This document shows, in pieces, positions 1-7,596 of a stretch of DNA of 64,000 nucleotides (position 1 is the first letter of the stretch; each line of letters starts with the position of its first letter). The notes below the pieces were generated by a model. That model made no database searches. It was not told where the DNA came from and worked only from the letters and a program-made list of their open reading frames with translations. Origin of the DNA: Streptomyces marianii (GTDB taxonomy: Bacteria > Actinomycetota > Actinomycetes > Streptomycetales > Streptomycetaceae); assembly GCF_005795905.1 (NCBI RefSeq), contig NZ_VAWE01000001.1, positions 6,809,001-6,873,000 of the forward strand, given 5' to 3'. Made by a program: the position numbers and the translations under genes.

Positions 1-99
1 TCGTCGTTCCCGGGCGGGTCCGCGCTCCCGAACCTCGTTCCCTCGCAGGGGACTACGCCCGTACCCTGACCGAAACGGAGCAGAGAAGGGCCACCGACT

Positions 100-1332
100 G
101 TGGACATCCCCGACGAACTCACGACCGGTGAGCGAATCCGACTGCTGCGCGAGTCACGCGGAATGACCCGCGAGATCCTCGCGAGCATGTGCGGCCGCGG
201 CGTCGACTGGTTGAAGAAGATCGAGACCGGCGAGCGCGAGCTGCGCTCCAACACGCTGATTCTGCGGCTCGCCGCCGCGCTGCAGATCTCGGATGCCTCG
301 ATCATCACCGGCGCCGCGGGCTCGACTCAGACCGTGCCGACCGGCCGCCTGCACCATCCGGGGATGCCCGCGATCTGGGATGCGGTGATGAACCGCCGAC
401 TGACCGCATCGAGGCACGACGGTCCGGTCGACGTCGCCGCGCTGCAGGGGCGCGTCGACCAAACATGGCAGCTATGGCACAGCAGCGACCACAACCGCAC
501 GGAGGTCGGCCGGCTGCTGCCGAGCCTTGTCCGCGACGCCGAGGCAGCCGGCCGCGGACTCGACGGCGCCGACCGCCGGGCTGCGCTCGTCGCACTGTCG
601 GACGTGTACCGGCTCACCGGGCAGGCGACCGCGTACGTCGCGCCTGCCGAACTCGCGTGGGTCGTCGCCGACCGGGCCCTCGCTGCGGCGCAGGACGCCG
701 ACCAGCCGGCCGCCATAGCGGCAGCCGCGTGGAACATGGGCAACATCCTGCGCGAGACGAGCTATCCCGAGGAAGCGCTGCGGGTCGTGACCGAGGCGGC
801 CGACCTGATCCGCCCGCACCTCGACGGCGCCCCGGACGACTGGCGTGGCGTCTACGGCGCGCTGCAGCTGCACGCCGCGGTGACCGCCGCCCGCGAGGGC
901 CGGTCCGGCGACGCGTGGCGCTACTGGGGTGCCGGCGACCAGGTCGCAAAGAGTCTCCCCGCTGCGTACGTCCACCCCAGCACGGTGTTCGGCCGGGCGA
1001 ATGTCGACTTTCACGCCGTGTCCGTAGCGACGGACCTGCGCACCTCAGGCAAGGCGCTGAACCTCGCCGACGACCTCGACCCAGACGCGATGCCCTCCGT
1101 CGAGCGCCGGGCCCGGCTGTGGGTCGAGGTCGCCCGCGGACACCTGCAGCGCGGCGACCGGACCGCGGCGCTGCACGTGATGCAGCTCGCCCACACGCTC
1201 GGCGCCGAGACAGTCGAGTTCACCCCGTCGGCCCGGTCGGCGGTCGCCGAGCTGTGGCGCGAAGCACCGCGCGCACTGCGCCCCGAGGCTGCCCGGCTCG
1301 CCGAGCGGATCGGACTGCGCGAGGTCGGCTAG
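100..1332 (+). CDS. XRE-family transcriptional regulator with TPR-like C-terminal region
   Basis: A 410-residue protein starting at GTG. Residues about 9-65 form a helix-turn-helix of the XRE/Cro type (ERIRLLRESRGMT followed by a recognition-helix region and the KIETGERELR turn). The remaining ~340 residues are Ala-rich helices of the kind that form degenerate tetratricopeptide repeats in large Streptomyces XRE regulators. It probably binds DNA as a dimer and senses a partner or ligand through the helical domain. It lies upstream of a run of tiny ORFs and an isoaspartate methyltransferase, and a cluster of GGGACAG motifs sits just behind its stop, so it may control that downstream operon. The fold assignment is secure; ligand and targets are unknown. 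Confidence 0.9.
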   Translation: MDIPDELTTGERIRLLRESRGMTREILASMCGRGVDWLKKIETGERELRSNTLILRLAAALQISDASIITGAAGSTQTVPTGRLHHPGMPAIWDAVMNRRLTASRHDGPVDVAALQGRVDQTWQLWHSSDHNRTEVGRLLPSLVRDAEAAGRGLDGADRRAALVALSDVYRLTGQATAYVAPAELAWVVADRALAAAQDADQPAAIAAAAWNMGNILRETSYPEEALRVVTEAADLIRPHLDGAPDDWRGVYGALQLHAAVTAAREGRSGDAWRYWGAGDQVAKSLPAAYVHPSTVFGRANVDFHAVSVATDLRTSGKALNLADDLDPDAMPSVERRARLWVEVARGHLQRGDRTAALHVMQLAHTLGAETVEFTPSARSAVAELWREAPRALRPEAARLAERIGLREVG

Positions 1333-1333
1333 G

Positions 1334-1366
1334 GGGACAGCTCGGGACAGGGGGACAGGCTGTCCC
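1334..1366. promoter_or_regulatory. GGGACAG repeat cluster, candidate operator
   Basis: GGGACAG occurs three times in direct orientation (starts 1334, 1344, 1352), and the third copy is mirrored by CTGTCCC at 1360-1366 with a one-base centre. Copies are 8-10 bases apart, about one helical turn. The cluster lies between the XRE gene and the short ORF at 1434. It looks like a multi-site operator, most simply for the adjacent XRE protein, but it could also act as a weak terminator hairpin. No binding data. Confidence 0.45.
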
Positions 1367-1433
1367 TGTTACTCGCTGGTACTCCCCCTACTGTGACGGT
1401 CCGTCAACAGCCGTTCACACAAGGGGAGTCCGG

Positions 1434-1664
1434 ATGCTCACCCCCTCGCACGCCTCGCCGCGCCTCGGCGCCGCGCCTACCGGCGACGACAGCACCGGCG
1501 AAATCCGCGTGCCGCTGCAGCTCTTCGCCCTCGACCGCCCCGTCGGCGCCGTCGACCTGGTGCTGTCCCGCGTCGAGGCCGAACACCTGCACGCCGCCCT
1601 CACCCGCCGCATGAACAGCGCCGACCGAGGCGCCCGCGGCTACGCCACCCCGCAGGCCGTGTGA
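1434..1664 (+). CDS. small hypothetical protein (76 aa)
   Basis: The ATG is preceded by AAGGGGAG, a good ribosome binding site, and the stop overlaps the next ATG by one base, so this is a plausible first gene of a translationally coupled set of small ORFs. The protein is hydrophilic, contains EIRVPLQLFALDRPVG, and has no membrane segment or Cys pair. I recognise no family. The operon position suggests it belongs with the XRE/methyltransferase module. The function is unknown. Confidence 0.6.
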   Translation: MLTPSHASPRLGAAPTGDDSTGEIRVPLQLFALDRPVGAVDLVLSRVEAEHLHAALTRRMNSADRGARGYATPQAV

Positions 1665-1879
1665 TGGCGCAGCACGCCACGTACGCCGCCGCGCCGCCGC
1701 CGATCGCCAACCTGACGCCGCAGCAACAGCGCGGAGTCGAGTGCGCGTTCTGCGCGATCGTGCTCACCCCCGCGACGGCGGTCGACTTCGAGGGGGAACA
1801 CTACTTTCGCCGTGCCGGCGAGCGGTTCCGCTGGTATCCGCGGCACTGCCGGACCTGCACGAAGGGCGGCCGGTCGTGA
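1664..1879 (+). CDS. small Cys-rich, probably zinc-binding protein (71 aa)
   Basis: It starts at the ATG overlapping the previous stop; an upstream in-frame GTG at 1661 is the alternative. It contains a CAFC pair and, near the C-terminus, HCRTC, spaced like a zinc ribbon or treble-clef finger. The stop overlaps the next start in a GTGA arrangement, which supports translation. Small zinc-finger ORFs of this kind are common in Streptomyces accessory DNA. No specific function can be given. Confidence 0.6.
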   Translation: MAQHATYAAAPPPIANLTPQQQRGVECAFCAIVLTPATAVDFEGEHYFRRAGERFRWYPRHCRTCTKGGRS

Positions 1880-2010
1880 TCTGTGCACAGTGCAACCAGG
1901 GCATCCGGCCCGGCGAGCAGTACGAGACACGCGACATCGACGGCGAGAGTGGCGCCGGTACCACCCTGCACTTCCACATCGTGTGCCCCGGCAAGCCTCG
2001 CGGGCACTGA
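1876..2010 (+). CDS. small Cys-rich protein (44 aa)
   Basis: The GTG start overlaps the preceding stop by four bases (GTGA). The product has CAQC near the N-terminus and a late HIVC, with GQGIRPGEQY-like spacing between them, resembling one half of a treble-clef zinc site. It is too short for confident family assignment. Tight coupling to two neighbouring small ORFs argues that it is translated as part of one operon. Confidence 0.5.
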   Translation: MICAQCNQGIRPGEQYETRDIDGESGAGTTLHFHIVCPGKPRGH

Positions 2011-2111
2011 GACTCCCCGCTCGCCGAACTACGGCGGACCGTGCGGGCGGGGCACACTGCACAGCATCCGCCGACCCATGCACGACCCCACCACTACAGG
2101 AGGTCAGGATC

Positions 2112-2222
2112 ATGAGCGACGCAGGCAAGCACGGCGGCGAGCCGAGCGACAAGCCGTGGAGCCCGCCGCCGACCCCGCCGTCGCCCGACGGCAGCGGTCC
2201 GGGCAAGGTCACGGAAGGCTGA
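2112..2222 (+). CDS. 36-aa peptide, candidate RiPP precursor for the adjacent methyltransferase
   Basis: The ATG follows a consensus GGAGG (ACAGGAGGTC) about 7-8 bases upstream, and the stop lies four bases before the methyltransferase start. The product is hydrophilic, Pro/Gly-rich, has no Cys, and has its only Asp-Gly step in the second half (SPDGSGPG). Asp-Gly is the step most prone to succinimide formation and is the type of site modified by RiPP-associated isoaspartate methyltransferases. A precursor paired only with such a methyltransferase matches the imiditide arrangement. The precursor role is inference; alternatively it is a small accessory protein. Confidence 0.55.
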   Translation: MSDAGKHGGEPSDKPWSPPPTPPSPDGSGPGKVTEG

Positions 2223-2226
2223 CGTC

Positions 2227-3339
2227 GTGACGACTGCCCAACTCGGCGGGCACGCCGCGCTCGTGCGGAACCTGCACGGGCGCGGTCTGCTCGACGACAC
2301 ATGGCGCCGCGTGTGGGACGCCGTACCGCGCGAACCGTTCATCCCCGCCCGCGCGTGGCGGCAGGACCCCGACGGATGCACGCTGCTCGCCTCGCCCGCC
2401 GAACGCCGGGCGCTCATCCACGCCGACGAGCCGGTCGTGATCCAGCTCGACGACGGCGCCGACGGCGGGCCCGGCATCGCGACGTCGTCGAACTCTCAGC
2501 CGAGCATGGTCGCCCGGTCGCTCGGGCTGCTGCAGGTCGAGGACGAGGCCCGCGTGCTGGAGATCGGCACCGCATCCGGCTACGTCGCGGCACTGCTGTC
2601 CGAGCGGCTCGGCGACGAGCGGGTATTCAGCGTCGAACTCGACCCGCAGCTCGCCGCGCACGCCGAGGCGGCGCTGCATGCCGCCGACTACTGGCCGGAC
2701 CTACGCTGCGGCGACGGCGAGCCGGGATGGCCCGAGGCGGCACCATTCGACCGGCTGCTCGCGACGTGCGCCCTGCGCCGCGTACCGGCCGCGTACGTCG
2801 ACCAGGTGCGGCCGGGCGGGCTGATCGTCGCCCCGCTCGCCCGCGAGTTCTGGTCGGGCGCCCTGGTGCAGCTCACCGTGCAAGGCGACGGCACCGCGTC
2901 GGGCCGGTTCCATGGCGGCGCGTCGTACATGCCGATGCGGTCGCACCGCGCCGTCGACGGTGAGCCGGTCGACAGCCGCACGGCCCGCAACCGCCGGACC
3001 CGCCTCGGCGCCGCGGCGGTGCTGCACCTCGCGTTCGCCCTGTGGGCCGGTACCCGGCTGCCGGGTGTCCGGCTGTGGCACAGCAAGGGCCCGGCGGGCG
3101 GGCAGGTGTGGGCGCAGCACCCGGACGGCTCGGCGGCGACCGCGGTCGCGGGCGACGTGTGGGAGTACGGGCCGCGCGGACTGTGGGCGGAGATCGAGCG
3201 GGCGCACCGCGACTATGTCGACCTCGGCTCGCCGGCGGCCGAGGCGTTCGGGCTGACTGTGAGACCCGAGGGCGAGTATCTGTGGCTGCACGGCCCGGGG
3301 AACGTCCTCGCCCCCGTTCTGGAGTCCGCCGGGCGGTAG
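2227..3339 (+). CDS. protein-L-isoaspartate O-methyltransferase-like enzyme, extended form
   Basis: A 370-residue SAM-dependent methyltransferase starting at GTG. Residues about 87-120 carry SSNSQPSMVA and VLEIGTASGY, the substrate-side and SAM-binding motifs of the Pcm/PIMT family, and an acidic end of strand beta 2 (VFSVELD) follows. Housekeeping PIMTs are about 210-230 residues; this one has about 150 extra C-terminal residues, as in the PIMTs that modify ribosomal peptides (aspartimide formation in fuscimiditide- and imiditide-type pathways). It sits four bases after a 36-residue peptide gene. No ATP-grasp cyclase is present, so a graspetide pathway is unlikely. Family is certain; a RiPP substrate is inference, protein repair the alternative. 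Confidence 0.88.
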   Translation: MTTAQLGGHAALVRNLHGRGLLDDTWRRVWDAVPREPFIPARAWRQDPDGCTLLASPAERRALIHADEPVVIQLDDGADGGPGIATSSNSQPSMVARSLGLLQVEDEARVLEIGTASGYVAALLSERLGDERVFSVELDPQLAAHAEAALHAADYWPDLRCGDGEPGWPEAAPFDRLLATCALRRVPAAYVDQVRPGGLIVAPLAREFWSGALVQLTVQGDGTASGRFHGGASYMPMRSHRAVDGEPVDSRTARNRRTRLGAAAVLHLAFALWAGTRLPGVRLWHSKGPAGGQVWAQHPDGSAATAVAGDVWEYGPRGLWAEIERAHRDYVDLGSPAAEAFGLTVRPEGEYLWLHGPGNVLAPVLESAGR

Positions 3340-3352
3340 GCGCCCCCTGGCG

Positions 3353-3393
3353 GCCCCGGCCGGCCCGTGTCCCCGCTGCGGGCCGGCCGGGGC
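3353..3393. terminator. bidirectional terminator hairpin between convergent genes
   Basis: A perfect 15-bp GC stem (arms 3353-3367 and 3379-3393, loop 11 bases) lies exactly between the methyltransferase stop and the convergent small XRE gene, whose stop abuts the stem. No U-run, as usual in Streptomyces. Confidence 0.75.
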
Positions 3394-3630
3394 TCACGTC
3401 GTGACGAGCTCGGCGATCGTGACGTCGAGGGCGGCGGCGATCCGCAGCAGGGTGTCGATCCGGGTCGCGACGTGCCCCTGCTCGATCCGGTTGATCGTCT
3501 GCCGGTCGGTCCCGGACAGCTCGGCGAGGCGTTCTTGTGAGAGGCGGGCGGTGCGGCGTAGGGCGCGGATGTGTGCGCCGATGGCCCGACGTTGGGCGAG
3601 AACCCAATCGGGCTGGTCCGTCGGCGGCAC
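3394..3630 (-). CDS. small XRE-family transcriptional regulator (78 aa)
   Basis: Almost the whole product is a helix-turn-helix of the XRE family: AIGAHIRALRRTARLSQERL, then LAELSGTDRQTINRIEQGH and RIDTLLRIAAALDV. The GTG start is chosen because the HTH begins soon after it. It converges with the methyltransferase gene and abuts a truncated nucleotidyltransferase remnant on its upstream side. It is probably a dimeric DNA-binding repressor, perhaps autoregulating; its targets are unknown. Confidence 0.85.
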   Translation of the reverse strand: MPPTDQPDWVLAQRRAIGAHIRALRRTARLSQERLAELSGTDRQTINRIEQGHVATRIDTLLRIAAALDVTIAELVTT

Positions 3631-3649
3631 GGGTCAGCGCTGGCCGCCG

Positions 3650-3752
3650 CATGCAGGTCGGTGTCACTGCCGTCCGTGGCCAGGCCGAAGGCCCGTGAAC
3701 CCATCACGCAGGAGTAGATCGTGTGGTCGCGCACCAGGTCCCCGGGAGTCAT
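3650..3752 (-). pseudogene. 5' remnant of a nucleotidyltransferase-domain gene
   Basis: The first ~33 codons read as the start of a DNA-polymerase-beta-like nucleotidyltransferase: DHTIYSCVMGSRAFGLATD followed by GSDTD. The G-S-R and D-x-D residues are the metal- and nucleotide-binding motif of that superfamily. After DTD the reading frame runs into unrelated residues and the small XRE gene begins, so the rest of the gene (normally over 200 residues) is missing. This marks the junction between accessory DNA on the left and core chromosome on the right. The exact breakpoint is approximate. Confidence 0.6.
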
Positions 3753-3878
3753 GGGCGCAGGCTACGCCACCCCCGCCCGCGGACGGGGCTCACGGGCGCG
3801 GTGGGCGGACGCTCCGGGCAGGCACGGTGGCGGCGAGGGAGCGGACCGTCCGGGAGAGCCCCGTACGCGTCCGGACGC

Positions 3879-4271
3879 CTACTGCGGCCGCGTCGCGATC
3901 TGGATGAGGTTGCCGCAGGTGTCGTCGAGTACGGCGGTGGTGACGGGGCCCATCTCCACGGGCTTCTGGGTGAAGCGGACGCCGAGGGCGCTCAGCCGCT
4001 CGTACTCCTCCTCCACGTCGTCGACGGCGAACTGGGCGAGCGGGATGCCGTCCTCGACGAGCGTGTCGCGGTAGGTCCTGGCGGCCGGGTGGCGGGCGGG
4101 CTCCAGGAGGAGTTCGGTGCCGCCGGGCTCCTCGGGCGAGACGACGGTCAGCCACCGGTCCTGCTCGCCCACCGGGACGTCGTGCTTCTTCACGAAGCCG
4201 AGGATCTCGGTGTAGAAGCGCAGGGCCTTGGCCTGGTCGTCGACGAAGACGCTGGTCAGATGGATCTTCAT
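3879..4271 (-). CDS. VOC-superfamily (glyoxalase/bleomycin-resistance-like) protein
   Basis: A 130-residue protein with two beta-alpha-beta-beta-beta modules: VFVDDQAKALRFYTEILGF in the first half, and FAVDDVEEEYERLSALGV with DDTCGNLIQIA at the end. The terminal Glu/His-type metal ligand is not clear, so a role in binding or sequestration is as likely as catalysis. The start overlaps the ArsR stop (ATGA), so the two are co-translated: an ArsR-type sensor controlling a VOC protein. The substrate is unknown. Confidence 0.88.
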   Translation of the reverse strand: MKIHLTSVFVDDQAKALRFYTEILGFVKKHDVPVGEQDRWLTVVSPEEPGGTELLLEPARHPAARTYRDTLVEDGIPLAQFAVDDVEEEYERLSALGVRFTQKPVEMGPVTTAVLDDTCGNLIQIATRPQ

Positions 4272-4570
4272 GGGGTGCCGTCCTCCGGTTCCGGTGTGTC
4301 GGGTACGGGCCATCGCTCGGCGATGTGCCGCAGTGGGTCCGTGTTGAGGTCGTGGAACTTGCAGCGGCCCTCCCGCCTGGTCTCGACGAGCCCGGCGGCC
4401 TCCAGCACGGCGAGGTGCTGGGAGACCGCCTGGCGCGAGATGCCGAGCCCGTGCCTCATGCTCAGCCGCGCACAGATCTCGAACAACGTCTGTCCGGACC
4501 TCTCCGCGAGCTCGTCGAGGATGGTGCGGCGGGTGGGGTCGGCCAGGGCTCTGAAGAGGTCGTCGGCCAC
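4268..4570 (-). CDS. ArsR-family winged-helix regulator
   Basis: A 100-residue winged helix: LADPTRRTILDELAERSG, then the recognition-helix region ISRQAVSQHLAVLEAAGL and the wing REGRCKFHDLN. No Cys pair for metal binding, so this is the non-metal ArsR branch usually paired with VOC/SRPBCC genes. First gene of a two-gene operon with the VOC protein. An AT-rich palindromic stretch upstream (AAGTATTCACTTG, about 4584-4600) is a likely promoter/operator for autorepression. Confidence 0.9.
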   Translation of the reverse strand: MADDLFRALADPTRRTILDELAERSGQTLFEICARLSMRHGLGISRQAVSQHLAVLEAAGLVETRREGRCKFHDLNTDPLRHIAERWPVPDTPEPEDGTP

Positions 4571-4749
4571 GACGGCAGAATAGGCAAGTATTCACTTGCC
4601 TATCAAGTCATGGTGCGCCGCGCCCCCGGTCCGCCCGCTGCACCGGCGGACGAGGGCCCGCGGGCGGTGAGCACGCGGCGGGCGGACCGGGGCGGGCGGA
4701 CCGGGCGGCTCCGGCGCGGTCGGCGGCGAAGCGCCGGCGGCTGGTGCGC

Positions 4750-4945
4750 GTCGGGCGGCGTTCGCCCGTCGCGACGCCCGGCACGGCGGGGCGCGGCGTC
4801 GCCGGATCAACCGGGCAGGCCCACCGCTAGGGAGGTCCGGCGCCTGGCGGTCCTTCCCCTCGCCCCGGATGGCCGGGGAGACCCCGTGTGCCGGACGCCG
4901 TTCCTGGACGGACGGACCCTGCCCGACGCGGCACTGGGTTCCGGA
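4750..4945 (-). repeat. dispersed intergenic repeat B, copy 1
   Basis: On the minus strand this segment (from about 4945, CCAGTGCCGCGTCGGGC, to about 4750) is clearly related to the plus-strand segment at 26548-26735, with shared blocks such as GCCAGGCGCCGGA and GGTTGAT. It fills most of the gap 4596-4953, in which I see no gene. Identity looks like three-quarters or better by eye; exact ends need alignment. Confidence 0.65.
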
Positions 4946-4953
4946 AGGCGGAC

Positions 4954-5478
4954 TCAGCCGAGCCGGATCTCGCCCCCGGATACGGTGATCCGTTTCTCCC
5001 CCAGCGGCCGCGTCGCCGGGCCCTCCACCACCGCCCCGTCCCCGGCGCCGAACCTGCTTCCGTGGCAGGGGCAGTCGATGGTCCCGTTCTCGACCTTGTC
5101 GACGAGACAGCCCTGGTGGGTGCAGACCGCGGAGAACGCCTTGAACTCCCCCGCCGCGGGCTGGGTCACCACGACCTTCTGGGCCTTGAAGACCTTCCCG
5201 CCGCCCTCCGGCACCTCGGACGTGGTGCCGAGCCGCGCGCCCCCGTCCGCGACCGGCGGCGGCGTCGCTCCGCCGGTCCCCTCCGGTGTGGGCGGCGGGG
5301 ACGTCCCGCCGCCGGTCTCCTCGCCGTACCGGCTGCAGCCCGCCGCCGTCACCGCCAGGGCCCCCGCCGCCCCGGCCCGTACCACCGTCCGCCGGGCCAC
5401 GCCCTCCCCGCCGGTGCGGCGGGTCGCACCTCCGGCCGTCCCGCCGCCGTATCCGCCGTCCGCTCTGCCGTCCGTCAT
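4954..5478 (-). CDS. secreted/lipid-anchored Rieske [2Fe-2S] protein
   Basis: A 174-residue protein with a twin-arginine-like start (RR at 29-30), a hydrophobic stretch and TAAGC with Cys48 as a lipobox, so probably exported folded and anchored to the membrane. A Pro/Gly-rich linker leads to a Rieske domain: CTH at 119-121 and CPCH at 136-139 supply the Cys/His cluster ligands, and Cys124 and Cys138 the stabilising disulfide. The start overlaps the stop of the upstream DUF6529-like membrane gene, which may be its electron-transfer partner. It is a small standalone ferredoxin-type Rieske, not the cytochrome bc1 subunit. Confidence 0.88.
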   Translation of the reverse strand: MTDGRADGGYGGGTAGGATRRTGGEGVARRTVVRAGAAGALAVTAAGCSRYGEETGGGTSPPPTPEGTGGATPPPVADGGARLGTTSEVPEGGGKVFKAQKVVVTQPAAGEFKAFSAVCTHQGCLVDKVENGTIDCPCHGSRFGAGDGAVVEGPATRPLGEKRITVSGGEIRLG

Positions 5479-6071
5479 GCCGTCGCTCCAAAGGTGCGGA
5501 AGAACCACAGCGCCGAGGTGAGCCACAGGGCCGTGAGCACGGCGAAGACCAGTCCGCCGACGACGGGCAGCAGCCACCCGGGCAGCCGCTCCATGCGCAA
5601 CAGCAGCATCTTCGCGCTGAACGCGCCGAAGAAGAAGCACCCGAGCAACGAGTGCCACGCGGCGCGGGCGCTCTGCGTCTGGTAGCCCAGGGCGTACAGG
5701 CAGTGCACCGCCACCGGTACCGCGAGGAGGAAGGCCACCCGGCCCGACCAGCGGTGCAGAACCGGCGTCCAGGAGGCGGGCCGTACGCCCGGCAGCCTGC
5801 CGTACATCGCGAGCGCCGAGACGAGCTGCACCAGCCCGAACGCGAACGCCGCCGTCGCCAGCCACGACTTCACCGCGCCGGTGCTGCTGAATCCGGCGAG
5901 GTTGAACGCGGTACCCGCCGGGTCGTGGAACCTGCCGTACACCCCGAGGACCACCGCCACCGCGGCTCCGACCAGTACCGGGACGGCCCAGCGGGCCGCG
6001 CCGCCCAGGCTGCGGCCGTCCGGCCCGCCGGGCGGCAGGTCCCGGGTCCGTGCGTTCGGGTCCACGCTCAT
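5475..6071 (-). CDS. DUF6529-like polytopic membrane protein
   Basis: A 198-residue protein with about five hydrophobic helices (WAVPVLVGAAVAVVLGVYG and others) and His residues inside helices (VLHRWSGRVAF, VAVHCLYALG), the pattern of small haem-b561-like or ferric-reductase-like membrane proteins. It is immediately upstream of and overlaps the Rieske gene, suggesting a membrane electron-transfer pair. Family naming is from memory of Streptomyces annotations; haem binding is inference from the helix histidines. Confidence 0.75.
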   Translation of the reverse strand: MSVDPNARTRDLPPGGPDGRSLGGAARWAVPVLVGAAVAVVLGVYGRFHDPAGTAFNLAGFSSTGAVKSWLATAAFAFGLVQLVSALAMYGRLPGVRPASWTPVLHRWSGRVAFLLAVPVAVHCLYALGYQTQSARAAWHSLLGCFFFGAFSAKMLLLRMERLPGWLLPVVGGLVFAVLTALWLTSALWFFRTFGATA

Positions 6072-6090
6072 GGATGCACCTCGGGGACGC

Positions 6091-6774
6091 TCAGGGGGTG
6101 ACGGGGCGGGCGGTGATCTGCTCGCCGTCGATCGTGACGGCGCCCGTCCCGGGGTCGATCGGGGGAGCGGCGGCCGGCTCGCCGTCGCGGTTGACGATGC
6201 CGACCTGGCGGCCGTTCTGCAGCACGATCCACCCGCCGTCGACCTTGGTCCCGCGTACCTCGGTGGTGGCGCGGTAGACACCCGCGGGCTCGGCCGCCCG
6301 GGCGGCGGCGAACGGATGGCCGGCGTTCTGGACCGTGACCGTCCCGTCGACCCGGTCCTCGTTCACGGTGCCGTCGAGCGTCGCCCCGGTCTTGCTCTGC
6401 AGCCGCATGCTCCCGTCCGCGGCCACGTCGCCGCGCAGCCACGCCTCCTGGGTGCGGCCGTCGCAGTAGTACGCGACCGCCTTCCCCTTGCGCAGCGTGA
6501 TGGCGACGGAGGCCCGGTCGTCCTGGGTGCGCCCCGCGTACTTGGCGTCCGGGGGCGGCGTCGGGGACGGCGACCGGACTGCGGGCACCCTCGGCCGCAC
6601 GGGCGGACTGGCGGCGGGCGGGCTCGTCGCGGGAGCCGGGCTCGGGGGCGGGCTCACGGCCGACCGGTCAAGCGAGGTGGGGGCGGGTTCACCGGTCGTG
6701 GCGTTGAACGACAGCATGAACAGGCCGAGCAGTAGTCCGGTGAACAGCGTGATCAGCGGCCCTGCGCGCTTCAT
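6091..6774 (-). CDS. secreted or membrane-anchored protein of unknown function
   Basis: A 227-residue protein with an N-terminal hydrophobic helix (PLITLFTGLLLGLFMLSF) after MKRAG, then a ~50-residue Pro/Ser/Ala-rich linker and a C-terminal globular domain with alternating beta-strand pattern (ITLRKGKAVAYYCDGRTQE, WIVLQNGRQVGIVNRDGE). It is probably an anchored extracytoplasmic domain. It precedes the DUF6529-like/Rieske pair by 19 bases and may share its transcript. I recognise no family and no catalytic motif. Confidence 0.75.
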   Translation of the reverse strand: MKRAGPLITLFTGLLLGLFMLSFNATTGEPAPTSLDRSAVSPPPSPAPATSPPAASPPVRPRVPAVRSPSPTPPPDAKYAGRTQDDRASVAITLRKGKAVAYYCDGRTQEAWLRGDVAADGSMRLQSKTGATLDGTVNEDRVDGTVTVQNAGHPFAAARAAEPAGVYRATTEVRGTKVDGGWIVLQNGRQVGIVNRDGEPAAAPPIDPGTGAVTIDGEQITARPVTP

Positions 6775-6945
6775 CGGCGCCTCCCGCGGGGTCGACCGGA
6801 CAGTGGGATGTCCATGCAAGCCGAGGTCACAGCCCGTGTCCAACGGGGCCACGCTCGGTGGTAGCCCGAGTGGCGGCGGGTGTCGCCGTGGGTGACATTG
6901 ACCGTTGTCCACCATTTCCCGATTTCCCGCGCGAAAGGCAGGACC

Positions 6946-7539
6946 ATGGCGGGTAACGATCTCGGCGGCCTTCTGGGCGGTCCCCTCGGCGGCGGGCAGG
7001 GCGGTTCCTCCGGCGGGAACATCCTGGGCGCGCTCATCGGCGCGCTCGCCGGTGGCGGCGAGGCCGGAGCGGCCGGACCGACGGGAGCGGCCGCGGGCTG
7101 GGCCGACGGCAATCCGCTCGGCGCGCTGCTCGACGTGCTCGCCGGGGCCGGTCTTGCGGACCAGGCGCGGTCCTGGATCGGCACGGGACAGAACCAGCAG
7201 GTCAGCGGAGGGCAGATCGCCCAGGCGCTGCCGAAGGAGACCCTCGACAAGGTCGCCCGCGACACGGGGGTGACACCCCGGCAGGCAGCCGACCGGATCG
7301 CACGGTCCCTGCCGCAGGCCGTCGACAGGCCGACCCCGTCCGGGCAGCTGCCGCAGAGCGCCTCGCTGGACGAGATCATCCGGAAGCAGCGGATCCGACG
7401 CGGCGGAGCCCCTCGCCGGCCCGCGGCGGCCGCGCCCCGCGTCTCGCGGGCCGGTCGCCACGGTCCCGCGTCGGGGCGGCTGACCGGTGCCGAGCCTGCC
7501 GGGGTCCGCCCCGGCAGGCCCTGCCCGGCGCGGCACTAG
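6946..7539 (+). CDS. YidB/DUF937-like protein with basic C-terminal tail
   Basis: Gly/Leu-rich N-terminus (DLGGLLGGPLGG), then the YidB-type core: NPLGALLDVLAGAGL, SWIGTGQNQQVSGGQIAQAL and VARDTGVTPRQAADRIA. Family members are usually 130-170 residues and end soon after the core; here the product continues to 197 residues with an Arg/Ala/Pro-rich tail after LDEIIRKQ, which may be a real extension or the result of a lost stop or frameshift. Function is unknown in the family. The gene is divergent from the secreted-protein gene at 6774. Confidence 0.8.
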   Translation: MAGNDLGGLLGGPLGGGQGGSSGGNILGALIGALAGGGEAGAAGPTGAAAGWADGNPLGALLDVLAGAGLADQARSWIGTGQNQQVSGGQIAQALPKETLDKVARDTGVTPRQAADRIARSLPQAVDRPTPSGQLPQSASLDEIIRKQRIRRGGAPRRPAAAAPRVSRAGRHGPASGRLTGAEPAGVRPGRPCPARH

Positions 7540-7596
7540 GCTGATCGGAGCATCCGCGGGTCTTGGCCGCGGAGCGAGGCGGAGGAGGAGCACGAG

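Noticed and set aside
1393..1614. Alternative small frame starting at GTG 1393.
   Set aside because: It overlaps the better-supported frame 1434-1664, which has a ribosome binding site and a coupled stop.
2112..3339. Graspetide or FxLD-type lanthipeptide cluster.
   Set aside because: No ATP-grasp ligase, no lanthionine synthetase, and the peptide has no Cys or FxLD motif; only the PIMT-paired option remains.
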